Shown one piece after another: positions 39,569 to 49,697 of a DNA stretch of 64,000 bases. Each line of letters opens with the position of its first letter. Position 1 is the stretch's first letter. The stretch spans positions 1-64,000 of the forward strand of contig NZ_CP132340.1 of assembly GCF_030944405.1 (NCBI RefSeq), given 5' to 3'. Both the position numbers and the translations under genes were made by a program. The DNA comes from Janthinobacterium sp. J1-1 (GTDB lineage Bacteria; Pseudomonadota; Gammaproteobacteria; Burkholderiales; Burkholderiaceae_D). Under the pieces are notes generated by a model that was given only the letters and a program-made list of their open reading frames with translations, had not been told where the DNA came from and did not search any database.

Positions 39569-39922
39569 CTAAAATACGAAAACCTTGTCCGCCCATTCGG
39601 ACCAGTCCGCCAGTTGCTCAAGCGTGCCGCGATATGTCCCTTCGATCAGGTCACTGTCCTGTAGCGCGCGTGAATCCATGCAGCCACCGCATACGCCGAT
39701 GTTGTCTTGGTTGGTGGCGCTAATCCGCCCCAGTATTGTTTGCAGATTGGGCTGCCCTTCCGTCACCTTCTGACCGCTTTTTGCGGTGCCAACCGCGTCG
39801 CCCATCAGATAGATGCGCACCGTATTGTGTTCACGCTTGGCCAGTGCTGCGGCCAGCCGTAAGCCGTTGTGGGTCAGCTCGCTGCCGTATGGCGCGGCGT
39901 TCAGAATGAACAGTGCCTGCAT
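39569..39922 (-). CDS. DsrE/F-like sulfur-carrier protein
   Basis: A 117-residue DsrE-family protein: ALFILNAAPYGSELTHNGLRLAAALAK and GVCGGCMDSRAL with a conserved Cys pair, the likely sulfur-carrying site. Such proteins bind or pass on sulfane sulfur. It is the first gene of the minus-strand sulfur operon and divergent from the ArsR-rhodanese regulator. Confidence 0.85.
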   Translation of the reverse strand: MQALFILNAAPYGSELTHNGLRLAAALAKREHNTVRIYLMGDAVGTAKSGQKVTEGQPNLQTILGRISATNQDNIGVCGGCMDSRALQDSDLIEGTYRGTLEQLADWSEWADKVFVF

Positions 39923-39962
39923 GGGAATTTGCCTCTTAAAGTAAAAGAACCAACAATCTAAC

Positions 39963-39984
39963 GATCATTGGAATATAATGGATC
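39963..39984. promoter_or_regulatory. Candidate ArsR-type operator
   Basis: An AT-rich near-palindrome from GATCATT to TAATGGATC in the divergent promoter between the DsrE-like gene and the ArsR-rhodanese gene. ArsR/BigR-type repressors bind this type of symmetrical site. The match to a known consensus cannot be tested here. Confidence 0.35.
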
Positions 39985-40054
39985 TTTGTTTTTCCTGCAA
40001 GACTAAATTGCCGGTGGCCTTGACCTGAGACTACGAAATGCTGACACTCCTCCT

Positions 40055-40696
40055 ATGACAACGAATAGAACCATCAAGGACGCCCTGTACGAGCAAGTAG
40101 CACGTATCGCCAAGGCATCGGCCAGCCCGAAGCGGCTGGAGCTGATTGAATTGCTGGGGCAGTCCCCCAAGACCGTTGAGGCCTTGGCGCTGGAAGCGGG
40201 CATTAGTGCGAAGCTGGTCAGCGCGCACTTGAAAGAATTGAAGTCCGCGCGCCTTGTCGAGGCTGAACGCCAGGGGAAGTACATCATTTACCGGCTGGCC
40301 AGCGCAGAGGTGGGCCAGCTATGGGTGACACTCCGGGTTCTGGCCGAGGACCGGCTGTTCGAATTGCAGGACGCTCTGCGCCAGCTCTCTGCTGCCACCC
40401 ATGAGTGGGTCGGCAATAGTCGCGAAGAACTGCTGAACAAGGCGAAATCCGGGGAAGTGATCGTGATCGACGTACGTCCGGGAGAGGAATACGCGGTTGG
40501 CCACGTGCCGTTTGCACGTTCGATGCCACTGGCCGAGTTGAAGAACCGTCTGGCCGAATTGCCAAAGGACAGGCCCGTGATCGCATATTGTCGCGGTCCG
40601 TTCTGCTTGATGTCGTCCGATGCAGTCAGGCTGCTCCGCGACCAAGGCATCGACGCGCTACAGATGCGAGAGGGCGTTGTTGAGTGGAATAGTTGA
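40055..40696 (+). CDS. ArsR-family regulator fused to rhodanese
   Basis: A 213-residue protein: ArsR winged helix in residues 10-95 (VEALALEAGISAKLVSAHLKELKSARLVEAERQG) and a C-terminal rhodanese domain from about 120, with active-site Cys179 in VIAYCRGPFC and a second Cys at 184. The fusion suggests repression that is relieved when persulfide sulfur modifies the rhodanese or partner Cys residues. It is divergent from the sulfur genes and probably regulates them. Confidence 0.88.
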   Translation: MTTNRTIKDALYEQVARIAKASASPKRLELIELLGQSPKTVEALALEAGISAKLVSAHLKELKSARLVEAERQGKYIIYRLASAEVGQLWVTLRVLAEDRLFELQDALRQLSAATHEWVGNSREELLNKAKSGEVIVIDVRPGEEYAVGHVPFARSMPLAELKNRLAELPKDRPVIAYCRGPFCLMSSDAVRLLRDQGIDALQMREGVVEWNS

Positions 40697-40742
40697 TGCT
40701 ATTTCGCTGCATCCAGATTGCTGTTTTTATCGGTAAGTAGCC

Positions 40743-41711
40743 TTACGTTTTACGCCCGCGGGCCTTGGGTACAGATACCATCGCCTTCGCTTTCAACAGC
40801 ACATTCTCGCCCTCCAGCTCAGCCAGGCGCGCCTCCAGCCGCGCATTTGCTTGCTGGGAGTGGTCCAGGCGCTCCTCGGCCATTTCCATCTCGAACTGCC
40901 TGCTACTTGCCATTTCGCGCGCGGCATTCACTGCCTCCGTCCCTTCGTACAGCTTCCGGGCCTGCTCTCTGGCTGCATCTAGCTGTTCGGCCAAGGTATG
41001 CTCAAGATGGACCTTCTCGCTGCGCAGCACGGCCAGCGCCTCGCGGCTGTCCTGGAGGTAGGTGCGCAGCGTGCCCGCCTCCTGCTCGGTACGGGCAATG
41101 CGCGCCTCATACGCGCTCTTGTCTTCCTGGCGCTGGGTCGCGCTCGCATCCTGGAAGTGCTCGAACTGCCGCCGGGCCTGAGCCAGCTGGTCCGCCAGCG
41201 ATCTGATCTCCGCCGCGCGATCGGCCAAGCGTTGGGCCTGCCCGTCTTTTTCGGATTCGAGGGCGACGATTGCCACGGCGTCTTTTTGCCGTGCCACCTG
41301 CTCGCGCGCGAGCATTGCCTTCACGTTTGCCAGTTCGTCCGCAAGCGCTTCGCGCTCGGCGCCAAGTTTCCGCCCTTCGGCGTACAGCGCCTCTAACACG
41401 CGCGCGGCCTCTTGCGCCGCCTGCTGATGCTCGGCGCGCAGTTGCTCGACCTGGGCTTTCGCACCCTCCTGCACGCGCTCGTACACCCCCTGGACGGCCT
41501 CCAGCAGATCGGCCGGCAGGCCGGCGCCGGCAGCTGCGACCTCGCCCCCATGTTGCGCCTTCCATTGCTTGAGCATGGGCGCGATGGTGCTTTTGCTGCC
41601 GGTGCCGCCTATGGCCTCACGCACGGTGTCGACGGTGGGGTTCTTGCCCGCGGCTGCCAGCTGGGCGGCCGCCTTCGCGACATGAGAGTACAGGACACCG
41701 GCTCTGGCCAT
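40743..41711 (-). CDS. tnpT: Transposon resolution protein TnpT (KfrA-like)
   Basis: A 322-residue protein with an N-terminal KfrA-type DNA-binding domain (VAKAAAQLAAAGKNPTVDTVREAIGGTGSKSTI) and a very long coiled coil covering residues 75-310. It lies divergently from a tyrosine recombinase at the end of a Tn3-type transposon, exactly the tnpS-tnpT layout of Tn4651/Tn5041, where TnpT assists TnpS at the rst site. Plasmid KfrA is the alternative name on sequence alone. Confidence 0.85.
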   Translation of the reverse strand: MARAGVLYSHVAKAAAQLAAAGKNPTVDTVREAIGGTGSKSTIAPMLKQWKAQHGGEVAAAGAGLPADLLEAVQGVYERVQEGAKAQVEQLRAEHQQAAQEAARVLEALYAEGRKLGAEREALADELANVKAMLAREQVARQKDAVAIVALESEKDGQAQRLADRAAEIRSLADQLAQARRQFEHFQDASATQRQEDKSAYEARIARTEQEAGTLRTYLQDSREALAVLRSEKVHLEHTLAEQLDAAREQARKLYEGTEAVNAAREMASSRQFEMEMAEERLDHSQQANARLEARLAELEGENVLLKAKAMVSVPKARGRKT

Positions 41712-41896
41712 GATCGATCCTTAAATAAGATAACGTGCTATGTAATACGTAATAGTATCTTAAATTACAGTTAAAGCTGATCAATGAAGGATGCACATTT
41801 AGTGCCGATAATCGAGCTTATCGCCAGCCATGCCCGGCCGCAGCGTGCTATCTTGCCGTAACCCCCGTTACAAGCCCGACCGCGAGCGACACAGCC
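41712..41896. other. Candidate resolution site (rst) between tnpT and tnpS
   Basis: A 185-base divergent spacer. An inverted repeat TAAGATA...TATCTTA (41726-41762) encloses a nearly symmetric core with TGCTATGTAATACGTAATAG, which has the look of a tyrosine-recombinase crossover site. In related transposons the resolution site is in this spacer. Confidence 0.5.
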
Positions 41897-42913
41897 ATGG
41901 CCACCCCCGAACCCGCCGACAACGGCGCCGAAATCCACGATGCGCACCCAACGTCGGCGCTGCATTCTGCCGTTACAGCTGTGGACGCCGCGCTCGCGGC
42001 CCAGCACCGCGCCGTCCTGGCCGCCGCCACGGCCGACAACACGCGCCGGGCCTACCGGTCCGCCGTGAACCACCACCTAGCGTGGGGCGGCGTGTTGCCG
42101 GCCGACGAGGCGGCGATCATCCGCTACCTGCTCACCTACGCGCCGACCCTCAATCCCCGCACCTTGGCGTTGCGCCTGACGGCACTGTCGCAGTGGCACG
42201 TCCACCAGGGCTTCCCCGATCCGGCGTCGACGCCGACCGTGCGCAAGACACTGACGGGGATCGCGCGCACGCACGGCCGCCCGAAGAAGAGGGCCAAGGC
42301 GCTGCCGATCGAGGACCTGGAACGCATCGTGGCGCAGCTGGTCAGCGCCCGCACGTTGAAGGCGACGCGCGACAACGCGCTTTTGCAGATCGGTTTTTTC
42401 GGCGGATTGCGGCGCAGCGAGCTAGTCGCCATCGAGGTCGGACATGTTGGCTGGACACCCGAGGGCATCGAGATCATGCTGCCGCGCTCGAAGACTGACC
42501 AACTGGGCGAAGGGATCATCAAGGCGATCCCGTACAGCGACGGCCCTTGCTGCCCGGCGACGGCGTTGCGCGCCTGGCTCGACGCCGCCGACATCGTGGC
42601 CGGACCGGTGTTTCGGTCTATCAGCAAGTGGGGGACGGTGGCCAGCGCCGCGCTAGGCGTGGGCAGCGTGAATACGATCCTGGAGGATTGCGCGACACTG
42701 GTCAAACTCGACTATGTGCTAGACCTGTCGAGTCACAGCCTGCGGCGCGGCATGGCCACCAGCGCGCACCGCGCCGGCGCCGACTTCCGCGACATCAAGA
42801 AGCAAGGCGGCTGGCGCCATGATGGGACGGTGCAAGGCTACATCGAGGAGGCAAGCCGCTTCGAGGAGAACGCGGCCGGCAGTCTGTTGCGCACGCGGCT
42901 CAAACCGGTCTGA
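41897..42913 (+). CDS. tnpS: Transposon resolution recombinase TnpS
   Basis: A 338-residue tyrosine recombinase. The N-terminal SAM-like domain (TRRAYRSAVNHHLAWG) is followed by the catalytic Arg in FFGGLRRSELVAIE, the HSLRRGMATSAH box, GWRHDGTVQGYI with the Trp-region residue replaced by Arg-His, and the nucleophile Tyr in GYIEEASRF. It resolves transposition cointegrates with TnpT. It stands 42 bases inside the right terminal repeat. Confidence 0.88.
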   Translation: MATPEPADNGAEIHDAHPTSALHSAVTAVDAALAAQHRAVLAAATADNTRRAYRSAVNHHLAWGGVLPADEAAIIRYLLTYAPTLNPRTLALRLTALSQWHVHQGFPDPASTPTVRKTLTGIARTHGRPKKRAKALPIEDLERIVAQLVSARTLKATRDNALLQIGFFGGLRRSELVAIEVGHVGWTPEGIEIMLPRSKTDQLGEGIIKAIPYSDGPCCPATALRAWLDAADIVAGPVFRSISKWGTVASAALGVGSVNTILEDCATLVKLDYVLDLSSHSLRRGMATSAHRAGADFRDIKKQGGWRHDGTVQGYIEEASRFEENAAGSLLRTRLKPV

Positions 42914-42955
42914 TTTGCCTAGCGCCCGATTTTTTCCGTTTTCCCTATTCGCCCC

Positions 42956-43035
42956 AGATAGCAGCCCAGCAGTTCGGCCACTGCGGTTGCGGCGAACAGG
43001 CCTAAGGTGCGGATAAGCATTCCGTCCAAGCTCAT
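42956..43035 (-). pseudogene. YnfA-family small membrane protein, 5' fragment
   Basis: The minus strand reads MSLDGMLIRTLGLFAATAVAELLGCYL, the first helix of a YnfA/UPF0060 protein, and then enters the transposon terminus at 42955. Its ATG overlaps the stop of the MerR-like gene (ATGA). The remaining three helices are lost. Confidence 0.65.
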
Positions 43036-43550
43036 TTCCGTTTCAATTCAGTGGCGACAAACGGCGCGGCTGCGGCCACTCGCAGGGATTTCGTGCCGTA
43101 GGACGCTGTCGCGGCACAGCTTGATGCGCCGACGTCAGGCGACGCCATGTCCTCGATAATTATGCAATCCCTGGTCAGCCCGCCGTTGCAAGCAGCATTA
43201 CAGTTGCAGACGAATGCTTCCAGGCTTGCCTCCAGTTGGCGCATCTCTTCCAGTTTGGCGCGTACCTGGTCCAGGTGCACTTGAGCCAGGTCGCGCACTT
43301 CCACGCATGCGCGGTCGCCATCCTCAAACAGCCCGGCGAGATCGCGCACCTGTTCTATCGGAAATCCAAAGTCGCGGCAGCGCTTGATGAAGGTCAGCCG
43401 CTTGAGGTCATCGTCGCGATAGTAGCGATGGCCATTGGAAGCGCGCTCCGGACGCGGCAACAGGCCGATTTGCTCGTAATAACGGATCGTCGGTACTGTG
43501 CAGTGCGTCTTTGTCGACAAAGCGCCAATCGTCAGTTTCAGTGCAGCCAT
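43032..43550 (-). CDS. MerR-family metalloregulator
   Basis: A 172-residue regulator with a MerR helix-turn-helix (KLTIGALSTKTHCTVPTIRYYEQIGLLP), a dimerisation coiled coil and a C-terminal Cys-containing loop (FVCNCNAACNGGLTRDC). The Cys pattern suggests binding of a soft metal but differs from the MerR at 46744. The ATG at 43550 is preferred, since the 32 codons upstream lie in the operator region. It is divergent from the fusion protein at 43634 and followed by the ynfA fragment. Confidence 0.85.
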   Translation of the reverse strand: MAALKLTIGALSTKTHCTVPTIRYYEQIGLLPRPERASNGHRYYRDDDLKRLTFIKRCRDFGFPIEQVRDLAGLFEDGDRACVEVRDLAQVHLDQVRAKLEEMRQLEASLEAFVCNCNAACNGGLTRDCIIIEDMASPDVGASSCAATASYGTKSLRVAAAAPFVATELKRK

Positions 43551-43567
43551 GAGATTCCTTAAAGTCC

Positions 43568-43598
43568 TTGTACCTAAAGTTACTTTAGGTATTAGAGT
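43568..43598 (+). promoter_or_regulatory. MerR-type operator-promoter
   Basis: A perfect dyad, ACCTAAAGT-T-ACTTTAGGT (43572-43590), sits between a -35 TTGTAC (43568) and a -10 TAGAGT (43593) spaced by 19 bases. The long spacer with a central dyad is the hallmark of MerR-activated promoters. It drives the gene at 43634. Confidence 0.75.
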
Positions 43599-43633
43599 GG
43601 ACTTTATCAGAAAATCACTTGGAGAGGGATCAG

Positions 43634-44257
43634 ATGGAACTGTCAAGAAAGCGCGTCAAATTCTGGAGTGGCGCCACCGGGGTCGCTGGGGCTTTGTTGA
43701 TCGCCTGCATGGCATGCTGCCTTCCGCTTATGGCACCTGTGCTGGCCTGGCTGGGTGTTGCGGGACTGGCGCTCATGGGGCCATATGGCCTACTGGCGGC
43801 AGCGCTCGCTGCAGCCGCCATCGTGAGCGTGATGCTGATGCGCCGGCGTCGGCGTTCGCAGTGCCAGGGCGTCAAATCAGGCGCGACATCGGCGTGCCAG
43901 GCAGGCTGCACGGCGCCGCAGAAGGTGGTGGAAGAAGCCATCGTCGCCCCGAGCATCCCAGCCCCGATCGCCTGCACACTGTCGACCAACGATTTCAAGG
44001 AGCGCGCACTCTGGTTGAACGAGTTGAAGGCACGCTCCCTGCTCAGCCATCGGTTCGCTGGCCTCAGCGTGCACTTGTCGTACCGACTCGATGCAGCCGA
44101 CGATGTTGAGAAAATGGTGCGTCAGGAACAAGCGTGCTGCAGCTTCCTGCATTTTGATCTGCGCCGTTCGGGCACCGCCATGGAGTTGACCGTGACCGCC
44201 CCCGCAGAAGCCGCAGCCGACGCCAAGATTCTGTTCGCCCATCTGGTGCCAGAATGA
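43634..44257 (+). CDS. MerT/MerC-like membrane protein with extra Cys domain
   Basis: A 207-residue protein. The ATG at 43634 follows GGAGAGG and is preferred over the TTG at 43619. The N-terminal half has two or three membrane helices with a Cys pair in ACMACCLPLMAPVLAWLG, like MerT/MerF/MerC. A Cys-bearing linker (QCQGVKS, ACQAGCTAPQ) joins it to a soluble domain containing RQEQACCSFLHFDL. A transport protein with its own metal-capturing domain is plausible. The metal may be Hg2+ or another soft metal. Confidence 0.7.
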   Translation: MELSRKRVKFWSGATGVAGALLIACMACCLPLMAPVLAWLGVAGLALMGPYGLLAAALAAAAIVSVMLMRRRRRSQCQGVKSGATSACQAGCTAPQKVVEEAIVAPSIPAPIACTLSTNDFKERALWLNELKARSLLSHRFAGLSVHLSYRLDAADDVEKMVRQEQACCSFLHFDLRRSGTAMELTVTAPAEAAADAKILFAHLVPE

Positions 44258-44356
44258 TGGCCGGCCAGGGCGCTGAGACACTGCACCGCACATACGACTC
44301 ACTCACAAGCAAGATAAGGCGTTCCTGCGGAATTTTAAGGAATGTGGACCCTTTTC

Positions 44357-46030
<1,674 letters not shown>

Positions 46031-46033
46031 TTA

Positions 46034-46306
46034 CTATTTGACGCTGGACGGGTAGCCGACGTCTTCGGTCGCTTTTGTCAGCTTTTGCACGCTGGTCTTG
46101 GCGTCGTCAAAGGTGACGACCGCTTCGCGTTTTTCGAAGGTCACGTCCACTTTACTGACGCCTTCGACTTTGGATATCGCCTTTTTGACGGTGATCGGGC
46201 AAGTAGAGCAGGTCATGCCCGGTACCCCCAGGATGACGGTTTGGGTGGCGGCCAATACTGGGGCGACAATTGCAGCGAGGATGAGTGAGGCAAAAAATTT
46301 CTTCAT
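46034..46306 (-). CDS. merP: Periplasmic mercury-binding protein
   Basis: A 90-residue protein with signal peptide (FFASLILAAIVAPVLAATQ) and the GMTCSTCPITVKKAI metal site. It hands Hg2+ to MerT. Normal size. It is 15 bases after merT. Confidence 0.95.
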   Translation of the reverse strand: MKKFFASLILAAIVAPVLAATQTVILGVPGMTCSTCPITVKKAISKVEGVSKVDVTFEKREAVVTFDDAKTSVQKLTKATEDVGYPSSVK

Positions 46307-46321
46307 GATGTACTCCTGTAA

Positions 46322-46672
46322 TTAATAAAAAAATGGCATGACGTAGGGGAAACCGAGCGCAACCAAAACAAGCACGGCTACAAACCAGAAAATGAGCTTG
46401 TATGTGGTCCGCACCTGCGGAATTGCGCAGACTTCACCGGGCTTGCAGGCAGGCGCCTGCCGGTATATACGACGCCACGCAAAGAACATTGCCACGAGCG
46501 CTGCGGCGATGAAGATCGGCCGAAACGGTTCGAGCGCAGTCAAGTTTCCGATCCACGCCCCGCTGAAGCCCAAGGCGACTAAAACCAGCGGCCCCAGGCA
46601 GCACGTCGAGGCAAGGATGGCTGCCAAGCCGCCGGCAAAGAGCGCGCCGCGCCCGTTTTGCGGTTCAGACAT
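46322..46672 (-). CDS. merT: Mercuric ion transporter
   Basis: A 116-residue inner-membrane protein with three helices, the vicinal Cys pair in ASTCCLGPLVLVALG in the first helix, and a second Cys pair in the cytoplasmic loop (PACKPGEVCAIP). It imports Hg2+ for MerA. Confidence 0.95.
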   Translation of the reverse strand: MSEPQNGRGALFAGGLAAILASTCCLGPLVLVALGFSGAWIGNLTALEPFRPIFIAAALVAMFFAWRRIYRQAPACKPGEVCAIPQVRTTYKLIFWFVAVLVLVALGFPYVMPFFY

Positions 46673-46707
46673 GTGCTTTTCCTTTCGAATTCATACTGGA
46701 TAGAGTA

Positions 46708-46738
46708 ACCTTACTTCCGTAGTTATGTACGGAGTCAA
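46708..46738 (-). promoter_or_regulatory. mer operator-promoter
   Basis: On the minus strand: -35 TTGACT (46738-46733), 19-base spacer with the dyad CCGTAC...TACGG, and -10 TAAGGT (46713-46708). It is almost identical to the Tn21/Tn501 merT promoter and is bound by MerR. Confidence 0.9.
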
Positions 46739-46743
46739 GCGAA

Positions 46744-47169
46744 ATGGAAAATATGTTGGACAACGTGACCATCGGCGTTTTCGCCAAGGCGGCTGGGGTC
46801 AATGTGGAGACGATCCGGTTCTATCAGCGCAAGGGATTGCTGCCTGAGCCAGACAAGCCGTATGGCAGCATTCGCCGCTATGGTGCGGCAGATGTGACGC
46901 GGGTTCAGTTCGTGAAATCGGCCCAGCGGCTTGGTTTCAGCCTGGGCGAGATTGCAGAGCTTCTGCGGCTGGATGACGGGACTCACTGCGAGGAAGCCAG
47001 CAGCTTGGCTGAGCACAAGCTTCAGGACGTGCGCGAGAAGATTGCTGATTTAGTGCGCATGGAAACCGTCCTGTCTGACCTGGTATGCGCCTGCCATCGG
47101 CAAGGGAACGTTTCCTGTCCGCTGATAGCTTCGCTGCAAGGAAAACCTCGCAGTACCGACACGATGTAG
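46744..47169 (+). CDS. merR: Mercury-responsive regulator MerR
   Basis: A 141-residue MerR with helix-turn-helix ([27 protein letters not shown]) and the three Hg-binding Cys: one in DGTHCEEA, and [11 protein letters not shown]. Divergent from merTPA across the operator. It represses and, with Hg2+, activates the operon. Confidence 0.96.
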   Translation: MENMLDNVTIGVFAKAAGVNVETIRFYQRKGLLPEPDKPYGSIRRYGAADVTRVQFVKSAQRLGFSLGEIAELLRLDDGTHCEEASSLAEHKLQDVREKIADLVRMETVLSDLVCACHRQGNVSCPLIASLQGKPRSTDTM

Positions 47170-47428
47170 CCAAAGGCTATACGCGTGGGTTGGCGCGCTA
47201 CACAATCGGCCCCGAATACAGACCAGCTTTCCCGATGCCGCCACCGTTCGCAGCGTCGTGTCAGATGCAGATAATGTTGGTTTGCGGGGATGGAATGCAG
47301 GTCGGCGCGGATAAATGCAGGTTCACTTGCAGCTAATGCTGGTTTGAAGGGACTGTCAGTTGCAGTTATTCCTGGCCGAGAACAGGCTGGAATGCTGGTC
47401 GGGGCCGTTTCAAATGCAGGTCATTACA
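47170..47428. mobile_element. IS21-like terminus with phased AATGCWGGTY repeats
   Basis: No gene. Motif copies begin at 47273, 47294, 47314, 47335, 47391 and 47413, mostly 20-22 bases apart, with a weaker copy near 47359. The sequence ends TCATTACA at 47428, which is the complement of the terminus at 10091. Internal repeats at about two helical turns are typical of IS21-family ends. No transposase reading frame remains. Confidence 0.55.
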
Positions 47429-47543
47429 GCTACTGCCAACTCAATTGGCTTTATCCGTATGCTGGCTGGCGAATGTCCTTGAACGCCTCCCGATGTGCCA
47501 CAACAGCCAAATCAACGCGCTGTTGCCTTTCCCTCGGCTTTAT
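47429..47543. other. Spacer between IS remnants
   Basis: 115 bases between the IS21-like end and the IS3 copy. The minus strand reads [23 protein letters not shown] without a recognisable family, possibly the tail of a lost gene. Confidence 0.3.
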
Positions 47544-47575
47544 GAGGTGTACCGTCAATAGCGGACACTCTTGTT

Positions 47576-48435
47576 TCAAGCCGCCCATGGCTGTTTGCTG
47601 AATTTTTCAGCGAACAACGCGGGTGGAACATTGCCAACGCGCGAATGGCGTCGCTGGCGGTTGTAAAAGCTTTCGATATATTCCTGTATTGCGGCTTTCG
47701 CGTCGGCCCGGGTGGCGTAACGTTGATGGTGGATCAGTTCGTTTTTCAAGCTGCCCCAGAAGCTTTCCATGGGCGCGTTGTCATAGCAGTTCCCCGGCGC
47801 GACATGGACGGCTTCATGCCGAACTGCGTCACCAGTTTTTGATAGTCATGGGCGCAGTACTGGCTGCAAAGGTCGGAGTGGTGAATCAGACCCGGCGCCG
47901 GGCGTTTGTTGCGCACGGCCTTCCACAGCGCCGTTGCCGTCAGCGTTTGCGTCATGCGCTCGTCCATCGCGTAGCCCACCAGCTAGCAGGTGAACACGTC
48001 CTTGATGCCGTCCAGGTAAAGCCACCCCTCGCCGGTGGCCACATAAGTGATGTCGGTCACTCAGGCTTCGTTCGGACGGGTCGGTGCAAAGGTCTGATTG
48101 AGCAGGTTGTCGGCCACCGGCAGGTCATGATTCGAGTTCGTGGTGGCCTTGAACTTGCGCTTCTGCTTGCAGCGTAAGGCGAGTTCTCGACGCAGGCGGA
48201 CGATGCGGTCACGCCCCGCCGGAAAGCCCTGCGCCGTCAATTCCGGCTGCATGCGCAGCGGGCCGTAGGTCTGCCGACTCTGCGCGTGCACGGCCTCGAT
48301 GGCGACCTTCAGGCGCGCGTCGTCCTGTGCCCGCTGCGACGGCTTGCCGTTCGCCCAGGCATAAAAACCACTGCACGACACATCAAAGACGCGGCACATG
48401 ACGGTGACGGGAAATTCGAGTCGCAATGTCTTCAT
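47576..48435 (-). pseudogene. IS3 OrfB, inactive copy
   Basis: Homologous throughout to the orfB at 10996 but with a TGA in place of the Trp of EAWVTDITY (48060), a TAG in place of the Glu of FTCELVGY, and a frameshift at SMSRRGNCYDN. The second catalytic region reads HHSDLCSQYC instead of HHSDRGSQYC. Confidence 0.88.
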
Positions 48436-48741
48436 GACCGCGTACTTGGAAGCGACTCCCGTGCGAAGTACGCTGCCGCTTTTTTTACGATATCGCGCTC
48501 CATGCGGGCCTCCGCGAGCTCTTTGCGCAGCTTGGTTACCTCGGCCTCAAGCTCCGGTACGGAGCGGCTGCCGGGGGCCACTTTGGGCGACGTGCCGCGC
48601 CTTGCCGCACTCACCCAGTTGCCAGCGTGCCCTTTGGAATGGTCAGGCGCAACGCAGCATCTTCCAGCGTCAGGCCTTGTGTCAGGACCAGTTTTACCGC
48701 TTCTTCCCGAAGCTCCGGTGTGTAGGTTTGTGAGCGTGTCA
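48432..48741 (-). pseudogene. IS3 OrfA, frameshifted copy
   Basis: Begins MTRSQTYTPELREEAVKLVL as in copy 1, then loses one base in the helix-turn-helix (GTLANWV), shifting the frame. The downstream coiled-coil part is preserved. Confidence 0.8.
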
Positions 48742-48960
48742 TAAGTTCTCCAGTTGGTGAAGTTTACCAAACTAGAGTGTCCGAAAAAGTCAGGGTACCT
48801 CATTACTCGACGCGGAGAGAGCGGTAAAGATTGGGTAGCTGACGCTTACTGTTGTAATGCAAATGTAATGATTCGGCCATTCCGGTGTGCGATCACTTCT
48901 ATAAAATGAACTCACCGAATTCGAAGATTCTTTCACCACAACCATGAGGCAGGAGATCAA

Positions 48961-49308
48961 ATGAACTTAATCAAAACCAAAATCATCACCGCGTTTGTGA
49001 TTGCATCCCTCAGCCCGCTAATTGCCACTGCTCAGTCTCAGAGTAAAGTCATGGCTAAAACCAACCTTGGCAGCACGGTCCAAACCCAAGCAGTAACACG
49101 TAGCGTCACAATTTTGCCATCTACAAAATATGTAAATGTCAGGCAGGGAGATGTCGTTACATTCACCTCTGATGGAAAACAGTTTACCTGGCTATTCGAT
49201 ACTCTTCGCCCTACAGATGATTTTGACCTATCCTCCATTGCCCCAGCCGAAATGAAAACGCATGGTGTTCGCGTATATGTGGGATCAAATCCTCTTTATG
49301 CCAACTAG
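48961..49308 (+). CDS. CzcE-like periplasmic metal-binding protein
   Basis: A 115-residue secreted protein with signal peptide (KIITAFVIASLSPLIATAQSQ) and a CzcE-type beta-sandwich: PSTKYVNVRQGDVVTFTSDGKQFTWLFDTL, FDLSSIAPAEM, VRVYVGSNPLY. CzcE of Cupriavidus binds copper and is coupled to czc regulation. The gene stands alone about 160 bases after the decayed IS3. AGGAGATCAA precedes the ATG. The upstream region has two TGTAATG repeats (48853 and 48864) that could be regulator sites. Confidence 0.8.
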   Translation: MNLIKTKIITAFVIASLSPLIATAQSQSKVMAKTNLGSTVQTQAVTRSVTILPSTKYVNVRQGDVVTFTSDGKQFTWLFDTLRPTDDFDLSSIAPAEMKTHGVRVYVGSNPLYAN

Positions 49309-49697
49309 CTGATAACTGTTTAACCGGCACATGTCATTTCCTTGCACGTGGCATGTAGCCCGACAGTGTAGCTTGTTACTCGCGTAGCTAAAGCCTGCCA
49401 AACAGCCTGCCAAACCGCTACGCGAACCGTAGTTTGCAGCATACATCTACGTGCCAGACTTATACATTACTTGCTATTCCAGAAGCAATGGCTTTGCACA
49501 GCCAATTCATTTTTTCTGCAATATCCAGAAATTTGTGCCCCTCCTATCTAAAATTCGAGATAAGAATATACGATGTATACTTCGCGGATATTTTTCTATG
49601 CGATGCTGAGAAAAGGTTGATCGAATACAGGCATCCGCCATCGAATTAACTATTATCCACTGATTCATTCTCTTACATATCATTTAAGTTGTTTTTT
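49309..49697. other. Spacer without recognised gene
   Basis: About 390 bases. A short direct repeat AGCCTGCCAAAC occurs twice around 49394-49418, and an ACATG...CATGT inverted repeat lies near 49330. An open frame at 49434-49649 has no recognisable family. The region probably includes deleted eptA sequence. Confidence 0.35.

Larger units (their letters stand above)
47544..48802 (-). mobile_element. IS3-family element, copy 2 (decayed)
   Basis: A 1259-bp relative of the element at 10628, in opposite orientation. Ends start TGAGGT and a 3-bp direct repeat TTA flanks it (47541-47543 and 48803-48805). Both reading frames are broken, but the terminal repeats are intact, so it could still be moved by the transposase of copy 1. 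Confidence 0.9.

Noticed and set aside
40718..41206. 162-codon frame on the plus strand
   Set aside because: Antisense to tnpT, proline/serine-rich shadow reading.
43554..43646. Longer MerR-like start at 43646
   Set aside because: The extra residues would be encoded by the MerR operator and the divergent gene start. ATG at 43550 fits the family length.
47273..47428. Regularly spaced repeats considered as a CRISPR array
   Set aside because: Repeats are only about 10 bases at 20-22-base period, with no 28-37-base repeat and spacer structure and no cas genes.
49434..49649. 71-codon frame upstream of the eptA remnant
   Set aside because: No ribosome site and no recognisable domain. More likely chance in a degraded spacer.
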